Positions 27,441 through 38,699 of a stretch of 64,000 nucleotides of DNA are shown here, in pieces. The translations under genes were made by a program, and so were the position numbers. Source of the stretch: Paralvinella palmiformis (taxonomy: Eukaryota > Annelida > Polychaeta > Terebellida > Alvinellidae); contig JAODUP010000044.1 in the NCBI GenBank assembly GCA_025642065.1, positions 1,107,501 to 1,171,500 on the forward strand. The letters run 5' to 3'. The notes beneath the pieces are model-generated. The model ran no database searches, had not been told where the DNA came from, and worked only from the letters and a program-made list of their open reading frames with translations. How positions within the stretch are numbered: position 1 is the first letter of the stretch; every line of letters starts with the position of its first letter.

Positions 27441-27634
27441 ATGGATGGATCGACCTGGAAGTAGGAGTCTTTGACTTATGTAAGAACCCTGAGAACTGGA
27501 CAAACAGACTGGTTTTTTTATCCAGTAGACACCCCTCCGGCATGTCAGGCAGGGGTGGGGGAGTTAGCTGCTGCTGAGCCCTGCTGCTGAGCCCTGCTAC
27601 TGGTCATTTGTGCCTTGAAGGACAGGACCAGGTC
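27113..27634. repeat. Tandem duplication of [(CA)n(TA)n + roughly 165-bp segment]
   Basis: Segment 27191-27352 and segment 27458-27634 are near-identical (GACTTATGTAAGAACCCTGA ... GGACAGGACCAGGTC). Each is preceded by a CA/TA compound tract (27113-27172 and 27353-27438). The second copy has an extra internal CTGCTGAGCC repeat. The unit of duplication therefore included the microsatellite. Confidence 0.92.
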
Positions 27635-27639
27635 TGGTG

Positions 27640-28675
27640 TATGAATGGTAATCCATTTAAAATGCCATCACCAACAGGAAGCTGTGTAAGCAAGACCGTT
27701 AGTGCAGCCATCAGATGGCACTGTAGTCTTTATGTAACGGTGAAACGCGGGCGGAATAAAACACCGGGGACCGATACATCATTGGACTACTTCCGATCTC
27801 AGATCGGAGTTTCTTGCGGGCCGGCGGTGGCAGCTGTCGTGCCAGCGGCCGGGACAGCTGTTTAGGGTCTGTTCCCGGAACCAGGTCATCGTCTGGTCGT
27901 GTATCTCTTACGATGGTTGGTCGTGGGCTCCCCATTCTAAAGATAATTACCGTACACGCCCACATAGAGACGCACACGTGAACTATAATTATGGACCATT
28001 TGTGGGTCGGGTCATAAACATCTGCGCGTTCGCCTTAGCCATAGGGCTCTCCTTATATTAACTCCACCCCCACCCCACCCAACCCACGTTCCTCACCCAT
28101 TCTCGGCGTATATAACCCTATCGGTGAGAAATAGCCGTTATTATGTTGGACAATAATTATAGGACAACCCCCCCCCCCCCCACCGCATTACTTTCAGGTT
28201 GACATTGTCTCGTGGCTTTTAACCGATGGCCAGTCACTTCCGTCGACCGCGAGCTCTAAGTCGTCCCGAGAAGCAACACGTGATCCTTTTAACTTCCGGC
28301 AAGCGGATCGCAAGCCGGCCTTTCGGGATGGATGGGCAGGGGTCAAGATCAAGTTGGTCGATATAACCCGAACCCCGTTCGTGTCGGTTCTCGGTACGGG
28401 TCCGGTGTTAGCGTTCACGTGGTCCGAGATGAAATCGACTTCCGTTCACGTGATATTACAATGCGGAAGGACATCGTGAGCTTCCGGAATGATCATGAAT
28501 GGCTCGTCGCCGATGCGACACGCCTTTACCTTGTTCATTTTCTTTCTATATGAGTAATGGGAAAGCCATATTTCAAAAGTCCACTTGAATTTCAAACACA
28601 AAATATATAGATATGTACATGTATATTGGTAAAGTACTCCTGGACAATGTTTTTTTTATAGTGTTGCTTCTGATC
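27640..28675. other. Unique non-coding sequence
   Basis: No gene recognised; a C-run occurs at 28169-28180 and the stretch at 28200-28460 is relatively G+C-rich. Confidence 0.35.
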
Positions 28676-28678
28676 ATA

Positions 28679-28682
<4 letters not shown>

Positions 28683-28725
<43 letters not shown>

Positions 28726-28730
28726 TTAAT

Positions 28731-28797
<67 letters not shown>
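28683..28797. repeat. (CT)n(GT)n compound microsatellite
   Basis: A CT run with one interruption is followed by about 62 nt of GT. Confidence 0.96.
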
Positions 28798-28798
<1 letters not shown>

Positions 28799-28799
28799 C

Positions 28800-29137
28800 T
28801 GTGTGTGGTATTTGCCTGTTTTAGTTCTTAATCGTAAGCCGATTTATGGTCATTTTTTGCCCTGCTTCTATCACACTCTTACTTCGGAGCCTGTGATGAT
28901 CTGATTCTTTTTCAACAAATATCTCCAGCAGATAATCTCAGAAATGTCATCTTCGAAGTGTGGGGGGGGGGGTGGTCGATTCGTTCCTTCGTGACACAAA
29001 GTACAAATAATTAGGCTAAACAACTTCAAACAACGGCGTAAGAAGGAACAAAAGATATATAAATAAACTATAAAGAATGGAAAGGGAAAAAAGAGAAAGT
29101 ATTCTTATTTTCTTAAAGGGACATAATTTAACACAAT
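28800..29137. other. Unique non-coding sequence
   Basis: Nothing recognised apart from a G-run at 28962-28971. Confidence 0.4.
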
Positions 29138-30208
29138 ATTTGTTGGTTCTATGTAACAAATGGACCGATGCTTGCGAATATCCACGCTTCTGTGGATGAA
29201 ATTCGTTGCCAAATCAATGCATTTTTTCCCCTTCCCGTCTGCCGAGGTACGTAGGATGTTTCACCTTTCACTTCGCTGCATTATGTCCAGGGGATACAGG
29301 TCCATTTTACCTTCTGCGTCTATACAAGTTGTCTTAAGACAACATTTTACTAACTCGTCGAGAAGATTACTGTTTATTTGTTCGACCTAGTTTTTTTTCT
29401 CTTCCGACTCAAAACGTTTATGTTCATATTTGATGTAATTTACAATCACCGGCGGGGTGACGTCATTTCCGGAAATCACGTAAGCGAAAATTGCTTCTAT
29501 CATGCCCAGGAACAGTTCTCTATATCTCGTGGAGACGATCTAAAACGTTTTACAGCAGCGTCCTCGGAAAAATAACAGTGCATACTGGAGACAACTGAAA
29601 TTAAAATTAGAAACATTACCTGGGGAAAGGGTTCTTATGAGTGACGTCATCCTCCGTAAATGAAGCCCTACTCATTTGTTGGTTCTATGTAACAAATGGA
29701 CCGATGCTTGCGAATATCCACGCTTCTGTGGATGAAATTCGTTGCCAAATCAATGCATTTTTTCCCCTTCCCGTCTGCCGAGGTACGTAGGATGTTTCAC
29801 CTTTCACTTCGCTGCATTATGTCCAGGGGATACAGGTCCATTTTACCTTCTGCGTCTATACAAGTTGTCTTAAGACAACATTTTACTAACTCGTCGAGAA
29901 GATTACTGTTTATTTGTTCGACCTAGTTTTTTTTCTCTTCCGACTCAAAACGTTTATGTTCATATTTGATGTAATTTACAATCACCGGCGGGGTGACGTC
30001 ATTTCCGGAAATCACGTAAGCGAAAATTGCTTCTATCATGCCCAGGAACAGTTCTCTATATCTCGTGGAGACGATCTAAAAGTTTTACAGCAGCGTCCTC
30101 GGAAAAATAACAGTGCATACTGGAGACAACTGAAATTAAAATTAGAAACATTACCTGGGGAAAGGGTTCTTATGAGTGACGTCATCCTCCGTAAATGAAG
30201 CCCTACTC
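29138..30208. repeat. 536-bp direct tandem duplication
   Basis: 29138-29673 and 29674-30208 are adjacent direct copies. By eye they are identical except for one missing C (CTAAAACGTTTT versus CTAAAAGTTTT, near 30080). The unit contains CRE-like GTGACGTCAT twice. Each copy has the same 76-codon open frame (29160-29390, 29696-29926); a second frame reads 65 or 94 codons depending on the indel. I do not recognise either as a real protein. It is either a very recent duplication or an assembly artefact. Confidence 0.97.
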
Positions 30209-30359
30209 ATTTTAAGGTATATAGCTAATTTATTACAGGAATTTACTGGGATTTTTGCCAATTAAAATCTGTATACTGTTTTGTTTTTAATTATAAAAAA
30301 AATTCTGACATAGTTAAGTGGCATGATTCTGCATGTGTCACTTTAAACACGCATACTTA

Positions 30360-30440
30360 CGCATACCACCTCTATCTCACACACGCACACGCACACACAC
30401 ACACAAACACACACACACATACACATGTACGCGCACGCGC
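30360..30440. repeat. Imperfect (CA)n microsatellite
   Basis: CA-rich tract with G and T interruptions. Confidence 0.85.
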
Positions 30441-30544
30441 AAATAGAGAGATAGACCTAATACTGTTAATAAAGTCATATCTATGGTCAATTAACAGACA
30501 TGTGAAGGTTGTTGTACAATAATACTGAACTAAGACACTGTACT

Positions 30545-31245
30545 TAGCTAACTGTCAAGGCTAATTTGAGACACCAGCTAACCATAACCAATGGCTAATC
30601 TGGGAAATCATCTACCGTTAGGGATAATTGAGAACACCACCTAAACATTGACAATGGCTAATTTGAGACATCAGCTAACTGTTAGTGCTAACTTTGGACA
30701 TAACCTAACCGTAGCAAATGACTAATATTGGACATGAGCTAACGACTAGAACTAATATTGGACGTCAACTAACTATTGACAACTACTAACTGTCGACAAC
30801 TGCTAACTGTAGACAACTGCTAACTATGGATAACTGCTAACTATGGTCAATTGATACCTGTTGACAACTGTTAACTGTGGTCAATTGATACCTGTTGACA
30901 ACTGTTAACTGTGGACAACTGCTAACTGTGGACAACTGCTAACTGTGGACAACTGCTAACTATGGCAAACTAATACCCGTTGACAACTGCGAACTCTGGA
31001 CAACTCCTACCTGTTGACAAGTGCTGACTATAGTCACTGATACCTGTTGACAACTGCTAACTCTGGTAAACTAATACCTGTTGACAACTATAAACAATTG
31101 CTTACTATATGTATTTACCATTTAATCGTGGTCAAGACATCATGTTGACATTAACTAACAGTTGACGTGAACTAAATGTGGGCATGAACTGCATGTTGAC
31201 GTTAGCCAACTGTATGAGTGAGCTATATAACTGTTGACATCAGCT
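30545..31245. repeat. Degenerate minisatellite, ACAACTGCTAACTGTGG unit
   Basis: Seventeen-bp units of GACAACTGCTAACTGTG are best preserved at 30775-30965. Longer diverged units with CAGCTAACTGTT lie on both sides. Confidence 0.85.
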
Positions 31246-31325
31246 AACTGAGAACCTTATACAAATAATGACATTATCACGACTCTTGGTTCTGATCCTT
31301 ACCATAATATTTTATGGAGTGAGCG

Positions 31326-31329
<4 letters not shown>

Positions 31330-31375
<46 letters not shown>

Positions 31376-31376
31376 T
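31330..31376. repeat. (CT)n(GT)n microsatellite
   Basis: CT run joined to a GT run, followed by a G-run at 31389-31396. Confidence 0.95.
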
Positions 31377-31399
31377 CCGGCACTGACGGGGGGGGGACA

Positions 31400-32530
31400 T
31401 GATTATTGTATGCTCCCTCCTAATGTAATCATTTTGTTGTCATGCTTATATAACGAAGATGTTCACGTTATGTCACGTGAAATTCGAATCATCGCGATGA
31501 AAATAACCATTGACCTAAAAGAAAACTAGACCGAGCATGCAGTGGTGTTTGATTGAGCCGCCATGACCAAACAGCGCTGACTTCCGGTGGTGGCAAAAAG
31601 CAACGTTGAAGCGGCTGTGCTTCGAGTTTTGAACCTATGAATACGTACATTTATTGTGATGTGTGCATTATAATTTTGTATGTGCAGACAATCTATATTA
31701 CTCCTGTCCTATTATATGCCATGAAATATGAAATGTCTTTTTATACAAGTCCGTATATCTAGTTTAGTTGGGATCAAACGCCAGAGACAGAAGGGGGTTG
31801 TCGAATAGGCTAAATATAATAACAGTTAAGCTTAATTTCCCGCAAAAAATACTTTAACAGCTATTTTATATGTGTTCCTTATACTTACTGACGAAAAAAT
31901 ATTCCTTTTGTATTAATCTCACGCCCACGACTTATGCAACCATCGACACAACAATAATTTGCCATGTTTATAAACCTGATTTTGTAGTCTGCGTTCGTAT
32001 TTCCGCGACCGGAAGTTGGGACCTGTTTGCCATCAAATCGGCGGCCGTGTTCGGTCTAGTTTTCTTTTAGGTCAATGAAAATAACTCATTATTAGACGTT
32101 GATGATAATGCTGATGATTATAATGCAACTGCTGCTGATGATGATGATTATAATGATGATGATGACGATGATGGGTAAAGATGGCTATTACAGAACTATC
32201 ATTAATCGGTATTCGAAATCGTCTCTAGATACTGATAATTTCACGATACTGAGGCTAAGTGTACAATATTAATAATACAAGTACAAAGTTGTACATGTTT
32301 GAGTTACAATGAAATAGTAACTCTGTTACATGACTTGGGTACTTTGTCTCAGTAGACTTTATCTATGAATATATACATTTAAATATAAAATTCTACCATG
32401 CATTGTTTCCAGTAATTTCGCGATCCCACATTTCCGTACTATATAAATTAGGCGCAGTGCATATATATATATAATATTATATTTTCCTGGAGACAAAAGT
32501 GCAGTTACCAACATTTCCTGATGACTTTCA
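31400..32530. other. Unique non-coding sequence with (GAT)n at 32125-32173
   Basis: No gene supported. Confidence 0.4.
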
Positions 32531-32535
32531 TATCG

Positions 32536-32584
<49 letters not shown>

Positions 32585-32850
32585 GTGGTTGTTTTTAACG
32601 TGTTAGTTAGTTTGATGTTCTAATAATTAAATGTTTACGTCACATCAATGGTGTTAATTGTATTCCGGTGTTAATCAGGTTGTTGTGTGTTATATATGTT
32701 AGAGTTATGTTGATTAGGTGAATGTATGTTAAATATGTTACAGTTACCTAAATTAGGTGGTGATGTGTTACGTATGTTAGAATTATGTTAATTAGGAGAT
32801 TGTGTGTTACGTGGTTTTAGAGTTATGTTAATTTGGTTATTTATTGCACG
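32536..32850. repeat. (GT)n tract followed by degenerate GTTAATTAGGTT... minisatellite
   Basis: About 46 nt of GT are followed by four to five diverged 50-60 bp units carrying GTTAGAGTTATGTTAATTAGG and TGTGTTA. Confidence 0.75.
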
Positions 32851-32965
32851 GGGGTAGGTGTCATTTACTTGCATGGGTGCATCCGTCTATGTATGTGTCT
32901 GAGAGTGAATGTTTGAGTCGTCACATCTCGGACCTAACCGAACAGTGGCTCCTCGATGAAATATA

Positions 32966-33033
32966 ACGTTCGGATTTGAACCCACAACCTCGCCGATTAT
33001 AGGGCAGTGCTCTAACCACTTCGTGGTGGGAGG
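32966..33033 (-). repeat. tRNA-derived SINE-like module
   Basis: On the minus strand CGAAGTGGTTAGAGCACTGC (A-box) is followed about 30 bp later by TGTGGGTTCAAATCCG (B-box). It is the clearest Pol III promoter-like pair in the window, but the acceptor stem is not kept. Confidence 0.6.
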
Positions 33034-33034
33034 G

Positions 33035-33035
<1 letters not shown>

Positions 33036-33083
<48 letters not shown>

Positions 33084-33130
33084 TTATATGCGCGCGCTCG
33101 CGTGTGTGTTTGTGTGTTTGTGTGTGTATA
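33036..33130. repeat. (GT)n microsatellite
   Basis: Forty-six nt of GT, then a GCGCGCTCGCG and TGTG-rich tail. Confidence 0.95.
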
Positions 33131-33134
33131 ACAT

Positions 33135-33627
33135 CGAATAAACATCTATCCTGTAGTTATGTTAGCTAGATGTTAGTGTTATACGAGAGTTATACTAACT
33201 ATACATTATTGCTATGCCGATGTTATTGTGATGTTATACAATATAGCCGCTATTGATATCGGATCTGAGCCAATCCACGCATCCGACTAATGATATAACA
33301 GATTAGATTAGATAATAACATCTTGTCATCAGACGCCTTTGGTCTGGGGTTATGGTACCGTGTGGGCCCGAGGGGATGGGGGCAGGGAGGGGGAGCGGTC
33401 TCTGTACGTGAAGTAACGAGGGACAGGGTGGGATGAAGTTAGAGAGGGAAGGCTAGCCAGAGAGCTCCAAGGGGACAGTCGCTCTCCATCGTTAATTGAT
33501 TCTTGTACAGATCGAATATCCAGACTTATGAACTCAATATACACTGACCGGACAATAGAATGGTTCTATGATAACCGGATGTGGTCAGAGTTCGGGATCA
33601 AGACACTCCCTCTCATCCCCACCCCAC

Positions 33628-33664
<37 letters not shown>

Positions 33665-34195
33665 TTGGCACAACGATTCAATAATCCCGGATGGCGGACC
33701 GGAAGCTGGATCGCTTTCGGTCACGTGCCATCCTGGATGCGGAATCTGTGGCTTAACGCACAGATCAATGATTTCAAAATTGATCCGGATCGTGTTCCAG
33801 AATGAAACTTGACTCTGGAAGCCCCGATTGTTTTAACCTTAATTAAGGACAGGACTACACCGCGCAAGCCACAACCGATAAAGATAATACTGCAATTCTT
33901 TGTTTGTGCGCGTGCTTGTCCATGTGTGCATTTACACTTGCGTGCTTGCATCTGGGTCTCCGTGGAAGCGTGTGTGCGTTTGTAGTAGGTGAAAAGGCGC
34001 TAACACAGATATTAAAAACCCTGATTGGAACATGTAGAATATTCATCAGGAACATATTTGTTCCTGCTGTGATATGTGATGTCTCAACACTAATATTTTT
34101 AATATACAATCCATGAATACATATACAAGATAATAAGTTATATGGTTATATGTATGCATATGTATATATATACATAAATAAATACGCGTGCTTTC
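33135..34195. other. Unique non-coding sequence with (CT)n at 33631-33662
   Basis: No gene recognised. Confidence 0.4.
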
Positions 34196-34426
34196 TTCTT
34201 CTCTCTCTCTCTCTCTCTTTCTCTCTCCCTCTATGTATATATATAGTCAGTTCGTCGTATAACTGGTACTCGGTGTTATATCAAGCTTATTCGTTTTTCA
34301 AGTTATACAAACCAAACGACCTGAGATTATTTAATTAGTAAATAATCACACCAGGTGGTATTCATTCTGGATGGAGATGTTCTCGTTGGAATCGGTACAC
34401 AATATCATCAGTCTGTTATAGTACAA

Positions 34427-34733
34427 TTACTTCGTGACATTAGTGAAGAAGGGCTGATGGTAAATTGGTTCTCTCCTGTCACCGAGGACTTCTAATACCG
34501 CCATCACCAAGGACAACATCATCCCATGCCAAAAACGACTCTGAGGTGGTGTTTCCGGATCAACCCTGCCGAACATCCAGAATGGTCCTCTAACGTATGC
34601 GTTCTGTGGCCGGTGAAGACGTAGGACTCGGAGCCCAGCTACCAGCTCTCTACCGTGATACTGACTAAAAACTAAAACGAATGTTCCTGTGTCGCAGCGT
34701 ACTTCAACAAATCCAAACTGGATTTACCATTAC
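34427..34733 (-). other. Unrecognised open frame, about 101 codons, no start methionine
   Basis: The minus strand is open from the stop at 34734-34736 to the stop at 34427-34429. It includes QYHGRELVAGLRVLRLHRPQ, then NAYVRGPFWMFGRVDPETPP, and ends PIYHQPFFTNVTK. After one stop the same frame continues LYYNRLMILCTDSNENISIQ. The composition looks protein-like rather than repetitive, but I recognise no family. A decayed mobile-element gene or chance are both possible. Confidence 0.2.
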
Positions 34734-35086
34734 TTTGATGGTTCATTTCCAGATCGTATTCTCTTTGTGAGGAAATCTTTGAGCCTCATCATATAAAAGA
34801 TGACCTAGAGTGATGGATGTTGGCATCGTTCTGATATCTGTGTTTGCCGACAAAATGCATTTAATCATCTAACATACCAGATAATATAATAGAAATTATC
34901 TTATAGCCATCATTAGGGATGTTTCGTGCAATCACGTTTTGTCCTCACGTCCCACCATGTTCGCTGAAAACCCCGAATCTATGATCCAGAATACACCGAA
35001 TTGTAAGCTATGACGAGTTGTTTTCTGGGCAGATGCAAAATAATGAGCTATCATGAAGACGGGATATAACACCGTAGAGTAATGGT

Positions 35087-35170
35087 GTGTGTGTATGTGT
35101 GTGTGTGTGTGTATGTGTGTGTGTATATATGTGTGTGTGTGTGTGCGCGTGCGCGTGCGCGTGTGTGTCA
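35087..35170. repeat. Imperfect (GT)n/(GC)n microsatellite
   Basis: GT run with TATG and GCGC interruptions. Confidence 0.95.
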
Positions 35171-35639
35171 CATATCCAGACACATTGTCCAGAATGTTTG
35201 AACATCGTGTCACTGGATTTATTGTCAACTCTACTACGGATAGACTCAGTCTTGACGTTCCAATACCATGACTATTGGCGTGTACTGATGGCGGGTCTGT
35301 ATGTAGTATTAAAGCTGCTGTGGTTTGGGAGATTCTATAGGTTTGTTCTGTTTGTACAGATGTCAGCTATTGACCAGTGTTACAGTGATCGAGACGCGGT
35401 ATCATTAATGTTTACACGACAGCCATGTGATATCTAAAGAGGACACGGACAATGTGATCATCTACAATGTTGGCAGCCATCTTGTCTCCCTGGAAGGCGG
35501 CTCGTAGTTCAGGATGTTGACAATGGAGCCGTTGGGATTGCCGAGTCACGGCGCTTGTCAATCACCGGAACGGTGTGTAGGAATGTGACATGAGGTGTAT
35601 AATAAGTGTCTATTGAGAAACAGGCATAGAAAGAACATA

Positions 35640-35960
35640 GTGAGGCATACACTCAGACAGCGGCTACACCACGTACACAGACAGACAGATGGGCAGACAG
35701 ATAACAATATCAGACCTATAGACACTAAAGTAGACAGATATCCAGATAGACAGACAGATATATAGAGGGATTAATTAACAGAAACACACAAATATACAAA
35801 AAAATATACAAAAACAGACAAACAGTTAGACAAAAAAACGAATATTCAGACAGTAAAATAGACAGACATCCAGATAAACAGAGATAGAAAGATAGACAGA
35901 CAGATAAATAGACTAATTTTCAGCTAGACAGACATACATAGATACCGACAGACACACACA
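35640..35960. repeat. Degenerate (ACAG/ATAG)n-rich tract
   Basis: AGACAGACAGATAGACAG-type motifs are spaced irregularly, with a short GA/G run at the end. Confidence 0.7.
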
Positions 35961-35969
35961 CACATATAC

Positions 35970-36715
35970 ACAGAGGGAGAGAGAGAGAGAGGGGGGGGAC
36001 AGTGGGAAAAAAGACAGTCACACAGACATGCACACAATTTCCATCACCACCCTACCCTACGCTATTTGTCTGTCTGTCAGTTTGTCTGTGTGTCTGTGTG
36101 TCCCATCCAGATCACTTGTCGTCTCGTCACAGACTCTACATCCGGGTTCTTGACCTCATCTTACTTCCACCGGAAGTACGTCCCTTATTCAGCAAACGTT
36201 TCCGGTTGGCAGCAATAACCTGACGTTAACAAAGAAGCGATTAGCGATAGTTTTGTTATCATAGTACACAATGGCGTCGCCTTATTACCGGAATTCCAAC
36301 CGTCACGTGGTAACAACACGTGATCCCGAGTTTTGTCGACCCCGACGTCATCAGTACACCATTATGAGACCAGCGTGTGCATAAAATCAGGATCGCTGAT
36401 AACGAGGCTCGTTTAGATTATCAGCGCGGATCATTAGATTGTAAAATATCCCTATATGGAGAGCTATAAACATGTTCTAAATGGGCATCGGTATTATTAA
36501 TGTGAGTGAGTTCAATATGTGTAAGGAATGGAATATTAGATGAATATGAGGACTACTGTAAGGAGGAGGGGGGAGGGTTCTCCTTATCGCTATGCGGTCA
36601 ATGGATGCCTATTTCTATAGCGTAATGTCGGTTGTAATTTGATTAACATAAAACTGATTATGTGAAATGACCGAATTGCACTGAACATTCACCCCCTCCC
36701 TCACTCCCTCAAGTT
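35970..36715. other. Unique non-coding sequence
   Basis: No gene supported; a GTCACGTGG E-box-type motif occurs at about 36303. Confidence 0.35.
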
Positions 36716-36717
36716 CT

Positions 36718-36718
<1 letters not shown>

Positions 36719-36776
<58 letters not shown>
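36719..36776. repeat. (AT)n microsatellite
   Basis: About 56 nt of pure TA. Confidence 0.97.
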
Positions 36777-36777
<1 letters not shown>

Positions 36778-36881
36778 CTAAGTAAATTAATCACCAGCTT
36801 GACTCCCTACATCATGGTAGCATACGATGGGCATTGGAATCAACAAACCCACACACACACACACATACACATACACACACA

Positions 36882-37246
36882 CGAAACTGAACTTGAATTT
36901 TGAAACATCGAATGATCCAAACATCGCAGGAGCCTTGCATCGAATGAGAAATGCTACATTCGTACGATGACCCTTCCATTGTAGCAAAGAACTCTTTAGC
37001 ACCATCCTCAATAAATAGCGGTGAGACTTCAAGGTGACGGCGATCCAATGTGGATAAGACCCGGATAAAAGTACGACAGAGCCAGTGTTGCTGAATTAAA
37101 ATAACACTTTGGACATGGTCTGATGAACAGCCTTAATGGCGACAATGAGGAGCTTTATCATCGTTGCCAACCTTGTCAAGGTCAGAGAACAACTGTACAT
37201 TAAGGCCACCTGCATAGTCCTCATTAACGGCAGCAAAGACGAGCGG
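36882..37246 (-). pseudogene. Possible coding remnant, unrecognised, one stop
   Basis: The minus strand is open for about 120 codons with a single TAA after DDKAPHCRH. Phrases are PLVFAAVNEDYAGGLNVQLF, LDRRHLEVSPLFIEDGAKEF and ATMEGSSYECSISHSMQ. Composition is varied and not repeat-derived. I do not recognise the family, and another frame is also open for about 60 codons, so chance is a serious alternative. Confidence 0.2.
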
Positions 37247-37271
37247 TTAATTAAATAATCTTATTATAACT

Positions 37272-37466
37272 TGAGTGAGTGAGTGAGTGAGTGAGTGAGT
37301 GAGTGAGTGAGTGAGTGAGTGAGTGGGGGGGGTGGGGTGGTTGTGGTGGTGAGTGGTGGTGGTGGTGAGTGAGTGAGTGAGTGAGTGAGTGAGTGAGTGA
37401 GTGAGTGAGTGAGTGAGTGAGTGAGTGAGTGAGTGAGTGAGTGAGTGAGTGAGTGAGTGAGCGAGT
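37272..37466. repeat. (GAGT)n microsatellite with central (GGT) segment
   Basis: Two long GAGT tetranucleotide arrays flank a G-rich GGTGGTGGT segment (37324-37370). Part of a long minus-strand open frame reads THSL repeats here. Confidence 0.97.
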
Positions 37467-37467
37467 G

Positions 37468-37525
37468 ATTTGAACCCATGTGCTGTAGATATGTGGCCAA
37501 CAGCGCTACCAGTTGGACTTTAGCA
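37468..37525 (-). repeat. tRNA-derived SINE-like module
   Basis: On the minus strand GTCCAACTGGTAGCGCTGTT is followed by CACATGGGTTCAAATCA. It adjoins the (GAGT)n array, which would be the SINE's simple-repeat tail or neighbour. Confidence 0.5.
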
Positions 37526-37645
37526 GCACAGTGCACTTCTATCTGTGCTAAATCAATGACCTCTGCAGAAAGAAAGATGAGAAATTTAAGAAGGTGGAGG
37601 AGTATAATATTAGAAAGTAATCTGGTTTGACCTGCCAGATGACCA

Positions 37646-37650
<5 letters not shown>

Positions 37651-37687
<37 letters not shown>

Positions 37688-37705
37688 AGAGGTAGTGTGG
37701 TGTGT

Positions 37706-37771
<66 letters not shown>

Positions 37772-37785
37772 TGTAGATTAGTATT

Positions 37786-37876
<91 letters not shown>
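37651..37876. repeat. (AT)n, (GT)n, (AT)n compound microsatellite
   Basis: Three tracts of about 35, 66 and 95 nt are separated by short spacers. Confidence 0.97.
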
Positions 37877-37878
<2 letters not shown>

Positions 37879-37902
37879 TATATATAAACTTAACCTTCGT
37901 CG

Positions 37903-37983
37903 AAATAGCTCAGCTATTTGTGGATCCTTAACGCGGTTGAAATTCAGGTAGGAAGAACCGGGTTCGATTCCCGTAGCCATGCT
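37903..37983 (+). repeat. tRNA-derived SINE-like module
   Basis: GTCGAAATAGCTCAGCTATT (A-box side) and GAACCGGGTTCGATTCCCGT (strong B-box with T-arm) are about 55 bp apart, too long for a plain tRNA. The T-arm pairs well; the rest does not make a cloverleaf. Confidence 0.55.
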
Positions 37984-38039
37984 AATAAGGAGTTTGATCA
38001 GCTTTTTCATCCATATCCACATCCGACATCGATCTCAAT

Positions 38040-38370
38040 TGATTGCGGATTTCTGACCTCGTAAAATCAACACGAATGTCGCTGTATCTCAATGCCAACG
38101 CCTCGGACCGATTACAGCAGTATACTCCTGGGAAAATGCGTAAAATCAAATGGACTCGTATAAAGCAGTCATGGCCCTTGCAGTACGCTCAACAGATAAA
38201 GAGCAGTACCCGGATGCCGAACATCGGAAACAGAAACCGACTCAGTATATTCGGAAATCACGGACGGAAAATACGTCATTTATACTGTTTATTGGACGGC
38301 ACCAATGAGATAATGTGACTGGGTGAAAGGCTTATTTTTAAATTTGTGTAGCCTGTTATCTAACCCAGAA
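38040..38370. other. Unique non-coding sequence
   Basis: A 91-codon frame at 38043-38318 has no recognisable features. Confidence 0.35.
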
Positions 38371-38377
38371 GCAAAGG

Positions 38378-38455
38378 AATGCTTGCGTGGTGTGGCTGGT
38401 TACGCGTTGTCCCGTAGGCCTCCCGGTGATGGATTCGAATCCACGTGTTTACTTA
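38378..38455 (+). repeat. tRNA-derived SINE-like module
   Basis: GTGGTGTGGCTGGTTACGCG is followed about 30 bp later by GATGGATTCGAATCCACG, a B-box in a self-paired T-arm. CACTCACTTACTTAC repeats lie downstream at 38580-38665. Confidence 0.5.
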
Positions 38456-38699
38456 TGTCCGTGTAATGTTCCATCCATTAATAGAAACGCTTCCGTCCGA
38501 AAATTTCATTTTCCTCTCTATCTTCTCCTTGCTCATATCTCTCCTTCGGGAGACTAGTACCGTAGCTAGGACAATCTCATTGACTCACTCACTCACTTAC
38601 TTACTTACTCACTCTGTCAGTCACCCATTCATTCACTTACTCACCCAGTCAGCCACTCACTCGTTGCCTAAAAATATGGGAATTGAAACGATGACAAAG

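Noticed and set aside
37903..37983. Functional tRNA gene
   Set aside because: The T-arm is good, but the A-box to B-box distance and the missing acceptor and anticodon stems argue for a SINE head.
37264..38022. 252-codon minus-strand frame
   Set aside because: It runs through (GAGT)n, (GT)n and (AT)n tracts plus a SINE-like module, with no real protein segment.
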